The position numbers and the translations under genes were made by a program. A stretch of 64,000 nucleotides of DNA from Macrocystis pyrifera (taxonomy: Eukaryota; Sar; Phaeophyceae; Laminariales; Laminariaceae), in the NCBI GenBank assembly GCA_031763025.1, contig JASSKH010000038.1, forward strand, positions 785,001 through 849,000, given 5' to 3'. The notes beneath the pieces were generated by a model. The model saw only the letters and a program-made list of their open reading frames with translations, was not told where the DNA came from and ran no database searches. Below are positions 10,575 through 22,300 of this stretch, piece by piece; positions within the stretch are counted from its first letter, which is position 1; each line of letters begins with the position of its first letter.

Positions 10575-12440
10575 TAACAGATTGAGAACATTGATGGAGA
10601 AGGACGCCAAAATAAGCGAATGGCACACAGAGGGATCAGGCCAAATCGAAGCTGCGTAAACCATGTGCACACATCAGGCAAGATAAGCCAAGGTAGGAAA
10701 GACGCGGGGCTAACAACGTACTGTTTTTTTCTAGATGTACACTTCTAAGGTCTACGACACACACTCAGTATGGAGAAATGGACTGTGGAAAGAGTTGAGA
10801 AAACAGGGATCAGACGACAGATGTGGAAAATGATGAAAAGTATTTCGGAATGTGAGACAAGCGCGGCGATGCTGGACGGGGAAATATCGAAGTATGTTGG
10901 TATTTTGCAATGAGTTGCACAGGGATACACGTTATCACCTAATATATTCAAGATATATATTGTAACGACCTGCTAGTAGCAGCCGAAGGAGCAAAGAAGG
11001 GACTCACGGTGGGGGAAGATACGGTGTCGGGATTGATGTTTGCCAGTGACGTCGTGGGGATATCAGAAACAGCCGAAGGATTGCAGAAACAAATACAGTA
11101 GAGAAGGCGCTAGGATACAATAATTTGTCAGAAGGCAAATAATAATAAAAAAAATAATAATAATAATAATTTAGGAAATGAAGGGTGGCGGCGAACGTAA
11201 AGAAGTGCGCAGTTGTGGTATGTGTCGTATATATACAAGGAGAATTGGGGAAGTGTCAGTTGGAAGTGGGGAGCACATGAATTGCCGATCGTAGACCAGT
11301 ATGCGTACCTTGGCGTAGAGATCTCAAAAGACTGCTCTTGAGATGCACACATACCAAAAGTAATAGGGAAGGGTATAGAGCACGCGTAGGCCAAGATGGA
11401 TGCGATCGTAACAGACTCGCACCTCGACACTAGGATCAAGAGATTAATCCTGATGAATGTGATAGTACCGAAGGTAGAATATGCAGGAGAAGTATGGGAA
11501 GAGAACGCAAAGCTCGTAAATCAGTTGGAAACAGTACATATGACAGCAGCTAAAAAAGTACAAAGCTGCTCAAGTACGACGAGTAGTTAATACAGTATTA
11601 TTGAGCAGAAGTGGGAATGTACCCACTCAAGACAAAATAGAGACGCGAGGAAGTTAAAAGGGGCAATGCAAAGTAAGGAAGGTGCCAAAAAGGGGGTTGC
11701 CAGCCGTAGTTGATAGAGCTGTATGGGGAGAAACCAACAAAAGGGCAAGCTGGAAGAAGGTGGAATAGCGTAGCTGAGAAAGCATGGAAGGATATAGGAG
11801 AGAACCAAGAAGAGATGTTGTCCGCAGAGAAGTTTGGGAGGTAGAAGACATAAAGAAAGATGATAGAAATAAGGCAAAGGCTATCGCTGAGAAACAAGGT
11901 GAATCGGAGAAACGCTTGGAGATATGCTGTACCAGTACGGGGGTCGAAACGAAAACGTATTTGCACGGCCCAATGGAACTCGCGCGAAAACGCTGAACTG
12001 CGATTTCGTGTAGGGGATCTGGACCTGCCAGAAAGAAGAAAGAGGTGTACGAGTAGCCGTGAGGTAGAAGTAGATGCACAGGTGTGCCCGTGTGGCAAAG
12101 CAATAGAGAGTAGAACTCACACATTAATAGCAGGAGAATGTGAAATGTGCAAGGAGGAAAGGGGTGTGTTAGAAAAGGAGACGAGGAAATAGACGAATGC
12201 GACATGGAGGAGTTTCCTACACTAGATAACAGAGAGGAAACGATCGCTATCCTAGGAGATAAGATGATTGCCACAGGCGGCGAAACAGGAAGGGGAAAAG
12301 ATTAGCAAAAAATAAGTATATGGAAAATATGGAAACGGCGTAATGAGCGCCCAAATGTTGGAGGTGTCTCTAGTAGGAGTAGGAACGGTGCTCCGTCTCG
12401 AAAGGGCTGTGCTTGGTCAATGGTAAATGACTAGGACAAG
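10575..12440 (+). pseudogene. Decayed second LINE (reverse-transcriptase pseudogene)
   Basis: Coding pieces of a non-LTR retrotransposon are scattered over several frames with stops. They include a VWRNGLWKELRKQGIR segment (~10765-10810), a GYTLSPNIFKIYI block (~10920-10960), GLMFASDVVGISETAEGLQ (the expected active-site DD reads SD, ~11030-11090), and DTRIKRLILMNVIVPKVEYA (~11425-11490). Near the end, LRFRVGDLDLPERRKR and CPCGKAIESRTHT with a downstream C-containing segment form the Cys/His tail (~11995-12150). A short (AAT)n tract is embedded at 11140-11170. Numerous frameshifts and stops mean it is dead. It is a different family from the LINE at 64-2190. Confidence 0.8.
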
Positions 12441-12449
12441 CGACAAATG

Positions 12450-13430
12450 AGTACCCCCCGTTTCCACCTGCCCGGCACGGGCACACCCCTTTTTGTTGCT
12501 CTCACCAGCACCATCCCTTTTTTCCTGTCTTGATCCCCCTTTTCCCCGCCAACACCTTGCCTATGTACGTTGCAACCTGCCGGGCAGCACTACTAGTAGC
12601 TCCAATGTTACTCCCCAGTTTTCACCTTTCCGTATGGATCTACCTTTGGATTTTCTCTCACAAACACCACTTCCTGTCCTTTCTTCGTCCACTTCCCCCG
12701 CCAACGCTCTGCCTCCGTACGTGGGAAACAGCTCCACCGACAGTCTGTGTTCCCCCCCCCGTGTCCGCCCGTCCCGTATGGGTGTCCCAGTTTTTGCTCT
12801 CAGCAGCATCGCACCCCCTTTTCCTTCGCCCGCTTCCCCTTTACTCCCTCCCAGCTAAATGCCTGCCTCCAAAAATGCTGAAAAAATCCCCCGACAGCCT
12901 ACCCTGACCCTCCCCTTGATCCATCAAACGCGGGTACCCCATGCTTTTTTCGCTCTCTCCAGGACGCCCCCCCCCTCCCGCGCTTTTCCTTTGTATCTTT
13001 CCTACATCAACGCTCTACCTCCGTACATGCTAAACAATCCCACTGGCAGCCTCCATCGTCCTGTCACGTGCGGTTACTCCTGTTTCGTTCTCAGCAGCGC
13101 CGCCCCCCTCCCCCCTGCCCCCTCCTATACCGTCGTCCCATTCCCCTGCAAGCGCTCTTCCCTCGTAGATGTGACATGGGTATATATGCAGTCCCCCCCA
13201 GTGACAGCCCATACTTCCCCGCTCCCATTGCCGTAGCCTCTCTGGCACAGGCCCGTATCTCGTATCTACCCCGAGCCCCCCCCCCCGCCGTCATTTGACT
13301 CCCATCCCCCGACAACACCCTGCCTCCATAAATGCTAGACAGCCCCACTGACAGCGTCCTCCCCCCCCCCCCCCCCGCTTCCCTACCAACGTCGTCGTTG
13401 CCTCTCTCGCACAGGTATTACACCTCTTTT
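12450..13430. repeat. Diverged satellite, ~150-bp period, about 6 units
   Basis: A C-rich block in which an anchor resembling CCAACGCTCTGCCTCCGTAC recurs near 12546, 12698, 12848, 13003, 13146 and 13310 (spacings about 152, 150, 156, 143 and 162). Each is followed by variants of AAACAGCCCCACTGACAGC and then a C-run. The units are strongly diverged, so this is an old array. Open frames across it are low-complexity and not convincing as genes. Confidence 0.75.
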
Positions 13431-13529
13431 AGTCGATGGTTCCCTGCTGTCTTACACCATCTGCTTCCGTTTCTCGCTACCACTTGATAAAACCTTAGGC
13501 GGTCTATACCCCACCCAGGAAAACGTTTT

Positions 13530-13810
13530 GGAGTCTTGGTCCGTTAGATATAAAACGCTATACCGTGACAAAAACGGATTATATCTTATTTTGCGGGGTG
13601 TTGGGCCTTGAGCGGATTTTCTACCGTCAACGGGCGTGACAACAACCGCCAGTATACCGCTTGACAGCGACTTTCCGAATAAATATTTTTGGAGGTCTTT
13701 GCTGGTCGTTCGACAGAAAGCCGTATACCGTGGCTGAAAACGGCATATCTTAGTTTTTGTGGATACTTGGGCCTTGAGCTGATTCTCTAACGCCGACTGG
13801 CGTGAAAAAT
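13530..13810. repeat. Two diverged copies of a ~160-bp sequence
   Basis: Segments at about 13533-13660 and 13691-13810 align through TATACCGTG, AAACGG, TATCTTA, TTGGGCCTTGAGC and CGTGA blocks. They look like an old local duplication; no coding signal is seen. Confidence 0.6.
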
Positions 13811-14369
13811 ACCGGTACGTACTGTATTGTTATTGCCCTCGATGAAGTGCATGCGAGCGTTGTTCTCAGTTTGCTTGTCTCTTTTTTTGTGAAGTCGCAG
13901 GTGGAGTTGTTGAGAGTTACGGGAGAGGCCAGTCGGGACCAGCACAGACGGAACCCCAGAGTGCTGTGTTTGGCTCAGGCAGAGCGTCTACTTGTTGACT
14001 ATCGGTACCACTTGTTATAGTACTCGGCGGGGACATATATCCAGCAGCAGCACACGAAGACGGAACGAGCACCCGCACCAGTACCACAGAGCAATGGGAT
14101 CGATATCATTTTGAGGTGTAATTGGGGCTGCAGGGCTAAATACAAGATTGTTGGCCAATGAAAAACGAAACATGAACGGGGAGAGATCTCCAACAATCAT
14201 TCAGGAAGCTGACGACGCTCTCTTGGCCAAAGCAAAACATGTCGGTTGTTTAATACAACAAGCAAACGACAGATTGACAAGAGATCTCTGTACCGCGAAA
14301 TAGTTGTTGGCGAAATGAGAACTGAGGTGGATGCACGCTCTGGGGGGCAAGAGCTTGCCGCCGGCGTCC
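13811..14369. other. Unassigned intergenic sequence
   Basis: Nothing recognised. The phrase TTGGCCAATGAAAAAC at 14151 recurs near 15312, linking this stretch to the dispersed repeat that follows. Confidence 0.4.
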
Positions 14370-15570
14370 TACGGAATCCTCCCAAACCTGAAAAAAGCCC
14401 ATATTTTGTTGTGTGTTGTTACACATTCGACAGATTGACGTCTTTTCAACTGCCGGGCTATTATTTTTGCGAGTACCGAAACACACGACGAGAGGATAGC
14501 AAAATACAAATAAAGGCGAAAAGTAGAAAGTAATAAACTAACTGCTGTTGTAAAAAGACCTGCGATAGTATTCAATCTTGGGTCATTCTTTTAGCGAGTA
14601 CCGAAACATACATACGACGAGGATCGCAAAATACAAATAAAGGCGAAAAGTAGAAAGTAATCAACTAACTACTGTTGTTGTAAAAGACCTACGATAGTTC
14701 GCATGCATTTTTTTAGTAGTAGTATGCAATTTTTAAATAGTACTCTTCTAGAGTATTAGCGCTGAACGAAAATTGAATAGGGTGTTTTCGTCAGTACACT
14801 TATTATCCCAAAGTGATGCCTCTCCGGCATGCGCTTTATCAAGTTCTAAATATAGATCTTCTCGGAAAACGATCAGATGGGTGTCGATGTGCAATAATTT
14901 GCAAGTACGTACGTGGTATGCTGTACCAATCTCTCGTATACGATGGATGAGCGCTGTACGCTGCTTGCTGTGTACCCGAATCAAACGTTCGTTGCTGCCG
15001 TTGTCGTGGTGTTCCTGAGTGCGTGAGGTGACTTGATACACAGCGCTGCGGCGAGCCCTCCAAAAAAAGGCACCGCGCCGAACCCGACATCCACAGCAAA
15101 GCAGCAGAGTGCATACAGTAAATAAACCTTCTGGCGGCCTGCGTTTCATCGCTTGTCCGTGCCCTGCCGCTCTCCCAAAACGTAGCAGCAAGGAACAAAA
15201 ACAAGCAGTCAGAAACGACACAGCAAGATAGATGCTGTATGTACCTGCTGTATGTACGTGTGTACTCGTACTTTTACCCCAACAATTGAAGTAGCTTCCG
15301 TGGTATGAACCTTGGCCAATGAAAAACATTTTGTGGGTTGTTACACATTCAACAGATTGACATGTATTTTCAACTGGCGGGTTATTATATGCGAGTATAC
15401 CGAAACATACGATGACGATCGCAAACAAATAAAGGCGAAAAGTAGAAAGTAATCCACTGCTGCCGGTGTGGCGTCCTACGGTATCCCCCCAAAGCTGAAA
15501 AAAAAAAACATTTTTTGCCTTTCGCTGCTGTAAAAGAGACCTGCGATGGTGTATGCCATTTTTTTGCCAT
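14370..15570. repeat. Three related copies of a ~110-250-bp repeat
   Basis: Copies at about 14370-14575, 14590-14700 and 15310-15560 share GCGAGTA.CGAAACA, ATAAAGGCGAAAAGTAGAAAG and AAAGACCTGCGATAG blocks (dots mark variable bases). The first and third also share the ACACATTC.ACAGATTGAC segment. It is an intergenic repeat family of unknown origin. The 292-codon minus-strand frame across 14748-15626 is partly made of this repeat. Confidence 0.7.
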
Positions 15571-15626
15571 TCGAGATGGATACAGCACAGCAGAGTAGCA
15601 CTCGTAGATAATTTTGCTCTAGGCAC
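14748..15626 (-). CDS. Long open frame of doubtful coding status (292 codons)
   Basis: An uninterrupted minus-strand frame, the longest one not explained by a transposon or a modelled gene. It contains two hydrophobic stretches, around residues 60-80 and 125-150, but no domain I recognise. Its middle part overlaps a repeat present in three copies nearby, and it has no obvious splice or promoter context. Chance is the more likely explanation. It is listed so that it can be tested against transcripts. Confidence 0.15.
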   Translation of the reverse strand: MPRAKLSTSATLLCCIHLEWQKNGIHHRRSLLQQRKAKNVFFFQLWGDTVGRHTGSSGLLSTFRLYLFAIVIVCFGILAYNNPPVENTCQSVECVTTHKMFFIGQGSYHGSYFNCWGKSTSTHVHTAGTYSIYLAVSFLTACFCSLLLRFGRAAGHGQAMKRRPPEGLFTVCTLLLCCGCRVRRGAFFWRARRSAVYQVTSRTQEHHDNGSNERLIRVHSKQRTALIHRIREIGTAYHVRTCKLLHIDTHLIVFREDLYLELDKAHAGEASLWDNKCTDENTLFNFRSALIL

Positions 15627-15989
15627 AAAAAGTAACCCACTCCTTTTTTTTTTCCTGTTGTTGTACGTAAAAGACCTGCTACTATAATATTATGCGAATG
15701 GAAACGTGAAGTACACCAAAAAAGTATTATTTCAGCTCGTGCGACGATACACGATAGACGCTCGATCTCGACAGAGACTCAGCCGACGGACAAACCGCGC
15801 GGTGACGGGCAAGATCAACTAGTATAGATGACGGCTCGAAGAAATGAGGTGATGCGCTGCACTGAGCCTGGGACCCAGCGTCTGAGCTCTGAGCCAACTC
15901 CTACTCTTGTATTCATCGCCACCCTTGCACAACGAGACAGCACTACAACAGTAGCAGGCACCTGGTCTGGTGTATAGACGTCTCCCCGA

Positions 15990-16336
15990 CTCGGTATGGG
16001 ATATGGGATACGTTGGTTGTATGGTATATGGGATATGGGATCTGGTGGTATGGTATATGGGAATATGGGAAAATCACCGTATGTGGTATGGTATGTGTTG
16101 ACGGTATGGTACGGGAAAAACACAGTATATGGTATGGTACGTTTGCGGTATGGTACCATGGTACGATGTCGTGGATGTATTATATGGCTAAATTTGCCTG
16201 GTGGTATGGTATGTTTCAGTATATAAGGTCCGTAAGGGTCGAAAACGTCGTACATCTGTAACGAGCTTATATATCGGCCATTGGAAAGTGTTCGAAAATA
16301 TAAGCCTTGCGGACAGACAGACAGACAGACAGACAG
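15990..16336. repeat. GGTATGGGATATGG-type simple repeats and a (GACA)n microsatellite
   Basis: From 15990 to about 16215 the plus strand is dominated by TATGG/TATGGGA words. A (GACA)n tract of about six units follows at 16313-16336. No coding signal is seen. Confidence 0.8.
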
Positions 16337-17369
16337 GTTTGCATTTACCAAAACAGAGACTCGGTTCTACAAACTGAGAATAGTACCGTTTCATGGCGAT
16401 TTTTGCGGGTGACGGACACTTTTGTTTCAAGTTTCGGGTACCAGCAGTACGTACCAGGCATGTAAGCCCAGCTACAGTGGGGAAAGCGCGACGAAGTCGA
16501 TCGGTCAAGCGAGGGACGGAGATGTCGACCGAGCGACAAAAGGATACACACGAGTGAGTACGGCAGAAGCAGCAGGAACAGCACTACGGTACAGTTGGCA
16601 ACGCCTCTTAAGAAACTACCAGGTAATATTTTGGGTCTCGGGCCAGGATCATATTACTAGAATATGTGAGGCAGGGTGTGTGGTGTGCTTATCTCAGTCC
16701 AAGTTCGTGTAAGAATACGAATTTCTCAAATTTCGTGCGAAATTCAAACCATCATTTCTTAACTCCCAATTTCTGAAGTGCTCTCGCATACTGTGTGTGG
16801 TGCACAAATGCACTCGCAGTATATTTGTCCTGCTTCTCCTTTTCCGAGCACACTGTCAGGGAGGGATAAGTCGCGTGCTTTTCACAAATGCTCCCCACGC
16901 GCCCCCGCCCCTCTGGTCCGATCATATTTCGCCGTGCACGGAGATGAAACCCGGCCGAAATTACCGAAAAAAATTGGCAATGGCGACCAAGAAGAAAGAG
17001 AATGGGCGGAAAAGGGTCTGCCTTTAGACCCGAAAACACACGAAACACAAGAAAAAACAAAAAAAAAACACTAACTCACAGAAGTCGAGCAAGCAAGGAA
17101 ACGACCCCCTCTCCTCCATGTGCCGCTAGAAATGCCACCATATTGCAAATATGTTTGCCGCCAAAATTCGTCACATTATTATTTCGAGTATCTTGCATTT
17201 TTCCGTTTCGCGTTTTCGGAGCGAAACGGGAAAAATCGTTGGAGCAAAAAAATATATATAGACGAAAAGGTGGCACGTCGGATGGGGGGGTTAGGGGTCA
17301 ACACACTTCTATGGGTCACCTGCCTGTATATAGGCACCTACTTCAAATAATGAAAAACGACAGCGAGGG
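16337..17369. other. Unassigned intergenic sequence
   Basis: No gene recognised. Short frames near 16752-17074 overlap on both strands and lack any protein signature. Confidence 0.4.
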
Positions 17370-18135
17370 AAAAGCAACGCGAAACAAGGCAATGCAAGGC
17401 AAAGGTAAACACGCAATAGCAAAGCAAGGCTACCGCAAGGCAAAGCAAAGGCAAAGCGATATCAAAACCAAACAAAAGCAAAGCATATAAGCAAGGCAAC
17501 AGCTGAGCTAAAGAACAGCCAAACCCAACGAAATGAATCGAAGCCAAGCAATATTCCGTTTGCCGCGACGCAGAACCACGCATCGGGATAGTGAGGAGTG
17601 ATGGCGTACGGCGGCAGCAGCGGACGCGCAGACAGACAAGTAGCAAGTGAACAGGAAAGGCGAAGGACACGTACAGCGGAACACAGGGCTTCGGTGACAA
17701 AAAGCAGATGGAAACTTAATGGGCGTGGCACACGAGTGAGTGTGTGTGCATCCTTTCCTGCCAGCGCAATTTCTGGCTCGTTCGACGGCAAGTAAAAACA
17801 ATCCGAGCACCGCAACAGCACGACGACAGCACTGCAGCAACACTGTAGCAGCACTGCGGCAGCACGACAGCAGCACTGCACCAGCATGTACCAGCACTGG
17901 AGCATCACTACAGCAGCACCGCAGCGGCATGCCACCAGCCGTTCGTACTGGTCTAAATTTATGAGGCAACAACACGTCTATGATAGTTAGCATCTTCTCG
18001 CGCCATGAATGACGTAAAAACCAAATCGAACCCACCCAAACCAACCCAACCTAGCCCAACCCAACCCAACCCAACCCAACCCAACCCAACCCAACCCAAC
18101 CCAACCAATCCCAGCCCAACCCAAACCTTACAGTT
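17370..18135. repeat. Cluster of simple repeats: GCAAAGC, CAGCA and (CCCAA)n
   Basis: About 17375-17520 is rich in AAGGCAAAGC words. About 17815-17930 is degenerate AGCACTGCAGC. About 18028-18125 is (CCCAA)n with minor variants. The (CCCAA)n tract mirrors the GGGTT/GGGCT tract near 22630-22830. Confidence 0.8.
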
Positions 18136-18284
18136 TCGAGTTCTTCTACATGGTACTCGACGCGCCTGGCCTCCAAAAGCCCAACCCACCACCCCCTGAA
18201 TGAAAACGCATGCCTCCCTACTCTAGTGGAGCCACCGATACACGACTGCCTGTCACCGACCTGCCACAGATATAGTGCACTATA

Positions 18285-18666
18285 ATACCCTTGCTCTTAC
18301 CAAAGCGAACTCCACGGAAGTTGCTCCGATTCTTGCCGTGACCCTGAAGCCGCCGCGAACCAACGCGGAGCAATCGATGGCCAATCGAAACACGAGAGTC
18401 CGGACGCGATGCAATGACTTCCCCAACCGGTAACTCCGATCGGTTGCCTATACTTGGGGAAAGGGGGGGAGTAAACTACCTCTACCCTTGTCCTTACCAA
18501 GCGACTTGCACGTGAGTTGCTTCGAGCCTTGCCGTGATCTTAAAACCAACGCGAAGCAATCATTGGCCAATCAAAACACGATAATCCGGCAACGACACAA
18601 TGACCGCCTCAACCGGCAACTCGGCTGGTTGTTTACACCGGGGGGGGGGGGGGGGGGGGGGGGGGT
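18285..18666. repeat. Diverged tandem duplication (~190 bp) ending in a poly-G run
   Basis: Segments near 18290-18470 and 18485-18640 align through CTTACCAA, CTTGCCGTGA, CCAACGCG.AGCAATC, TGGCCAATC and CAACCGG blocks. The second copy runs into a ~27-base G run (about 18639-18665) where a matching G-rich patch ends the first copy. Confidence 0.7.
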
Positions 18667-19246
18667 TGATGGCATCGTCCTAACATACGGGGGGAATCGC
18701 TCTTTCAGTTTTGTATCCCCCGTGCTCATCCTCTATGTCTTTCCCTTTGCCTCTTTGACAACGCTGCCGCCTGTGAGTCTTCTACTGCGCGGCTCCAGCG
18801 CAAGCGACCTGATCCCACCCGATATCACCCCACCCCCTCCCCCGTCTTACCCACTCCGATCTTTTACTGTATGATAGACGACACCAAGACTGCTCTACTA
18901 CTGTGTTGCGCTGTACAGTGCGATGTGAGGACTCGTCCAGCGGACTGGCTCACTCTTGATGCTAAAAAAATTAAACGACCCGGCCGGTAAAATCAAACCA
19001 TAAACAAAACCAATTCAAGCCACAGTGAACGACTGAATGAAACGGTTAACGTTGCTCGTGGTTTCCCAGAAAGTTCTCCGCAACGTTCTTCAAATATTTC
19101 CCGGAGCGTTCTTCGTAAAGGCCTTCATAGATCCCCGAACGCTCTTGGTTACGTTCTTCGTGGCTCCCCGGAACGTTCTTCTCAACATTATCCTTCGTCT
19201 ACTTTGTTAGTTTATCTTTGTGTGGCGAGCACCCCTGCTCCTTTCG
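18667..19246. other. 3' flank of the conserved-domain gene, with short CGTTCTTC repeats
   Basis: This is the sequence immediately downstream (minus-strand sense) of the stop at 19247. On the plus strand, CCCCGGAACGTTCTTC-like words recur at about 19070, 19110, 19135 and 19165. It could be 3'UTR or intergenic; no polyadenylation signal can be assigned by eye. Confidence 0.35.
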
Positions 19247-19360
19247 TCAGCCTTTTGCCTCGGGCTTCGCCTGCGCGGTCTTCAAGCGCTTCGATCGAGG
19301 CTGCTCCGAGATACCCGACATGCCAGAAGACAGCCGACTCGAGGAAGAACCGCTCGAGCC
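19247..19360 (-). CDS. Terminal exon 11: Ser-rich, basic C-terminus
   Basis: 37 codons then TGA. It reads GSSGSSSSRLSSGMSGISEQ followed by PRSKRLKTAQAKPEAKG. The acceptor TTCAAG is less typical but follows a pyrimidine-rich stretch and keeps phase with exon 10, which ends at AAG|GTGAGC. The RSKRLK cluster could act as a nuclear import signal; this is inference. Confidence 0.65.
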   Translation of the reverse strand, partial: GSSGSSSSRLSSGMSGISEQPRSKRLKTAQAKPEAKG

Positions 19361-22300
19361 CTTGAACGACGGCAACAGATAGGAAACGTAACGGGTGGGG
19401 AAAACATTTGACGATGTTTTACGGACACCATCCCAACAATCAATTTATCTCTCAACAAGGTTGATAATGGGGGGAAGGGGGCGCAACGGGTGGAGTCAAC
19501 GAAACACTCATCCTTATAATATTTGACTGGAAATATTTGACCACATTTTCCGGTCATTTCGGCAATTCATTCATTTGCCTCGATTCGTTTCCAAATATAT
19601 ATATATTATTATATATATTATTATATATACCTGGTACATACTTTTTATGTACTTAGGACTATTAATAGGTAAAGTAAACACATTCAATGAACCACGGTAG
19701 GCGACCATTCTTTCCGGACGTGTTGGCAACTCATTGGCGTGCTGTGCTTCCATCACTTTAGCACGCTCTGGATTTTTTTCTCTGTGCTACAACTCTGCGA
19801 CCACAGGACCTGTGTCTCTGCAGGATCAAGGATGAGGACGGACACTGGGCGTGCTCACGTCATTTTTGGGGCAAAAGTAACGATATATTGACGATTTAAT
19901 GTGCACGCCAGGGCAAAGCGGGGGGGCGGGGTGCACCCTGACGGTTCTGAGGGTTCACACTTGATTATAGTATAGGAGCGCTATACCTCACCCAAAAATG
20001 GATCATGAGAAAACGAAAAAGTGCACCCCGACGAATAGTCCTATCTAAGCGACGAGCTACTAGACCAGGCACCACTCTGGTCAAAAATGTAGGGTTACGG
20101 TTAGGGTTAGGGACCTTTTAGACTTGAACATCAAGACCAAGACGTCCTCACATTTCCGATCCGAGTGGTATAAAATACGAGCACGAAGAAAATTGAAAAA
20201 AACGCGGTATTCGAACAAAATTGGGTTGAAAAGGTACCCTATACTTTCGAGCAGAGTGGTACATAATACAAGCATGAAGCACATAAAAAAAGGGTTATTC
20301 GCACAAAACTGGGTTAAGGGGACCGCCCAGTCAGTTTTTTTTTGGCATAAAAAAACTACATGCAAGGCATTAAGGCAGGTCTTATCCTAACACACATGCC
20401 AACTGTTACGTACCAGTCTGAACCGAAATATAGCGACCGTTAGCATACAATTATTCAATCAAAAAGGTCTTTATATTTCGGGTCAGAGTGGTAGTATTTT
20501 TACTATTGACAAAAGCATATTTGGTCCCGATCACTGTGCTTCTCCGTAATCTTCCTAGTTGTCACAAACATTCCATCGTGGGTCAGCCTGTGGATTCTCC
20601 ATATTCTTAGTCCTCCCCTTCATACATCACATCACAGAACGAAACATCCAGGAAATTCTAAGAGCTAGTGACATCTTCTTAATATTATCACCGAGAGACA
20701 TTTATTTGGGTCAACCCCGACCGAGCAAAAGTTAGAAGGCACGAGTCAGACGGCGTCTGCAGCAGGACTGACAATACTACCGTACGTGTTGCTGACAGTA
20801 GACATACTGCACTGACAGTAGACATACTGTAATGACAGCAGACATACTGAACTGACAGTAGACATACTATAATGACAGCAGACATACTGACCTGACAGTA
20901 GACATACTGTAATGAAAGTATTAATAGGTCTACCGTAAGGACAGCAAACGTTCACTGACAGGACATCTTGCACTGACAGTAGGCCCGCGCACACTGAAAC
21001 GGGCGAAGGGCAGGACTGCTGTACCGCGCAGCACACCATGCCGTTAAACCCCACAACTCTATTCTACCCTACTCTACTCTACGCTACGGTACATCACAGC
21101 ATAGCACAGCACAGCACAGCACAGCACAGCACAGCACAGCACAGCACAGCACAGCACAGCACAGCACAGCACAGCACAGCACAGCACAGCACAGCACAGC
21201 ACAGCACAGCACAGCACAGCACAGCACAGCACAGCACACCACCCTTCACTCGTATACTACCACATGTTTTTGTCACCGCTCACCTTCGTCTTCGATTTGG
21301 ACGCAGACTTGGACGTCGTTCGCTCGCTGGCACTATTACCGCTACTAGCGGCGTTCCCCCCCGTGGGCGTTCGTTCACTGGCACCATTGCCGCTACTAGC
21401 AGCGTTCCCTCCATCGCCGCCGTAGATCCACATCGGCACCGTAAAGCCGGCTGCTCCCTGGCGCCGAGATGAGAGACCAGGTCCGATACAGAGATGACGA
21501 GAGATCAGATATGTCATGGAAGATAGGAATCCACAAGATATACTGCGGAAAACACTGCGGAACATAACATGGGATACATCATGCCATGGAAGCTACCGGT
21601 TTACCGGTAGCATAGGCGGCACAGATACCATTGCAAAACCGGAAAATTCGAAATGAGTGACCATGTATGATAGGTGCAGGGCGATCAAACAAGTCTACCC
21701 ATCGAAGATACCATGGAAGATGCAAAGGAAAATACCATACACCACACAACACCACGCCCCTCATCCTCACACCCTATCCTATATACCTAGTTGACCCCTT
21801 CCCCCTTACCCCTTACGCCTATCCAGTAGAGCTCACGAGTACCATGTAGTCGGAGACCAAAATGCTGACGTTCCTTTGGTCAATTGTTGCACTATAAGTT
21901 ATGGGACGACAGGGCTACAGAGGGTAAGTCCACGTGTCTCGTACAAAAACGTCCGTCACCCATAGTGTCGAATAAATGTGCAACGATCATTGGGCTTGGG
22001 GTCTACACAGCGTAAATACAGGCGTCCCGAAAAAAAACGCCCGTCAACCATAGTGTAGAATAAGTGTCCAACCATCCTATCCTCTGTCGAACAAGAACAA
22101 GACAAGCCCACACCATCCCACCCCACGGAGAAGGAGGAAAACAAGAAGCAAGAACAAAAGCAAGAACAAAAAAACAACGAAAAGAGCAACCCACACCCCT
22201 CTCCCCCACACCCTACAGCACTACACTACATACGCACCTCCCTTATGCCTATTCATAGCAAATACTTACCTCAACAGGTGGGATGTCGCCCGATTCGACA

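Noticed and set aside
20092..20112. Telomere end
   Set aside because: Only about three imperfect TTAGGG units, enclosed in a short TIR element; similar scraps at 38080 and 41750 are interstitial.
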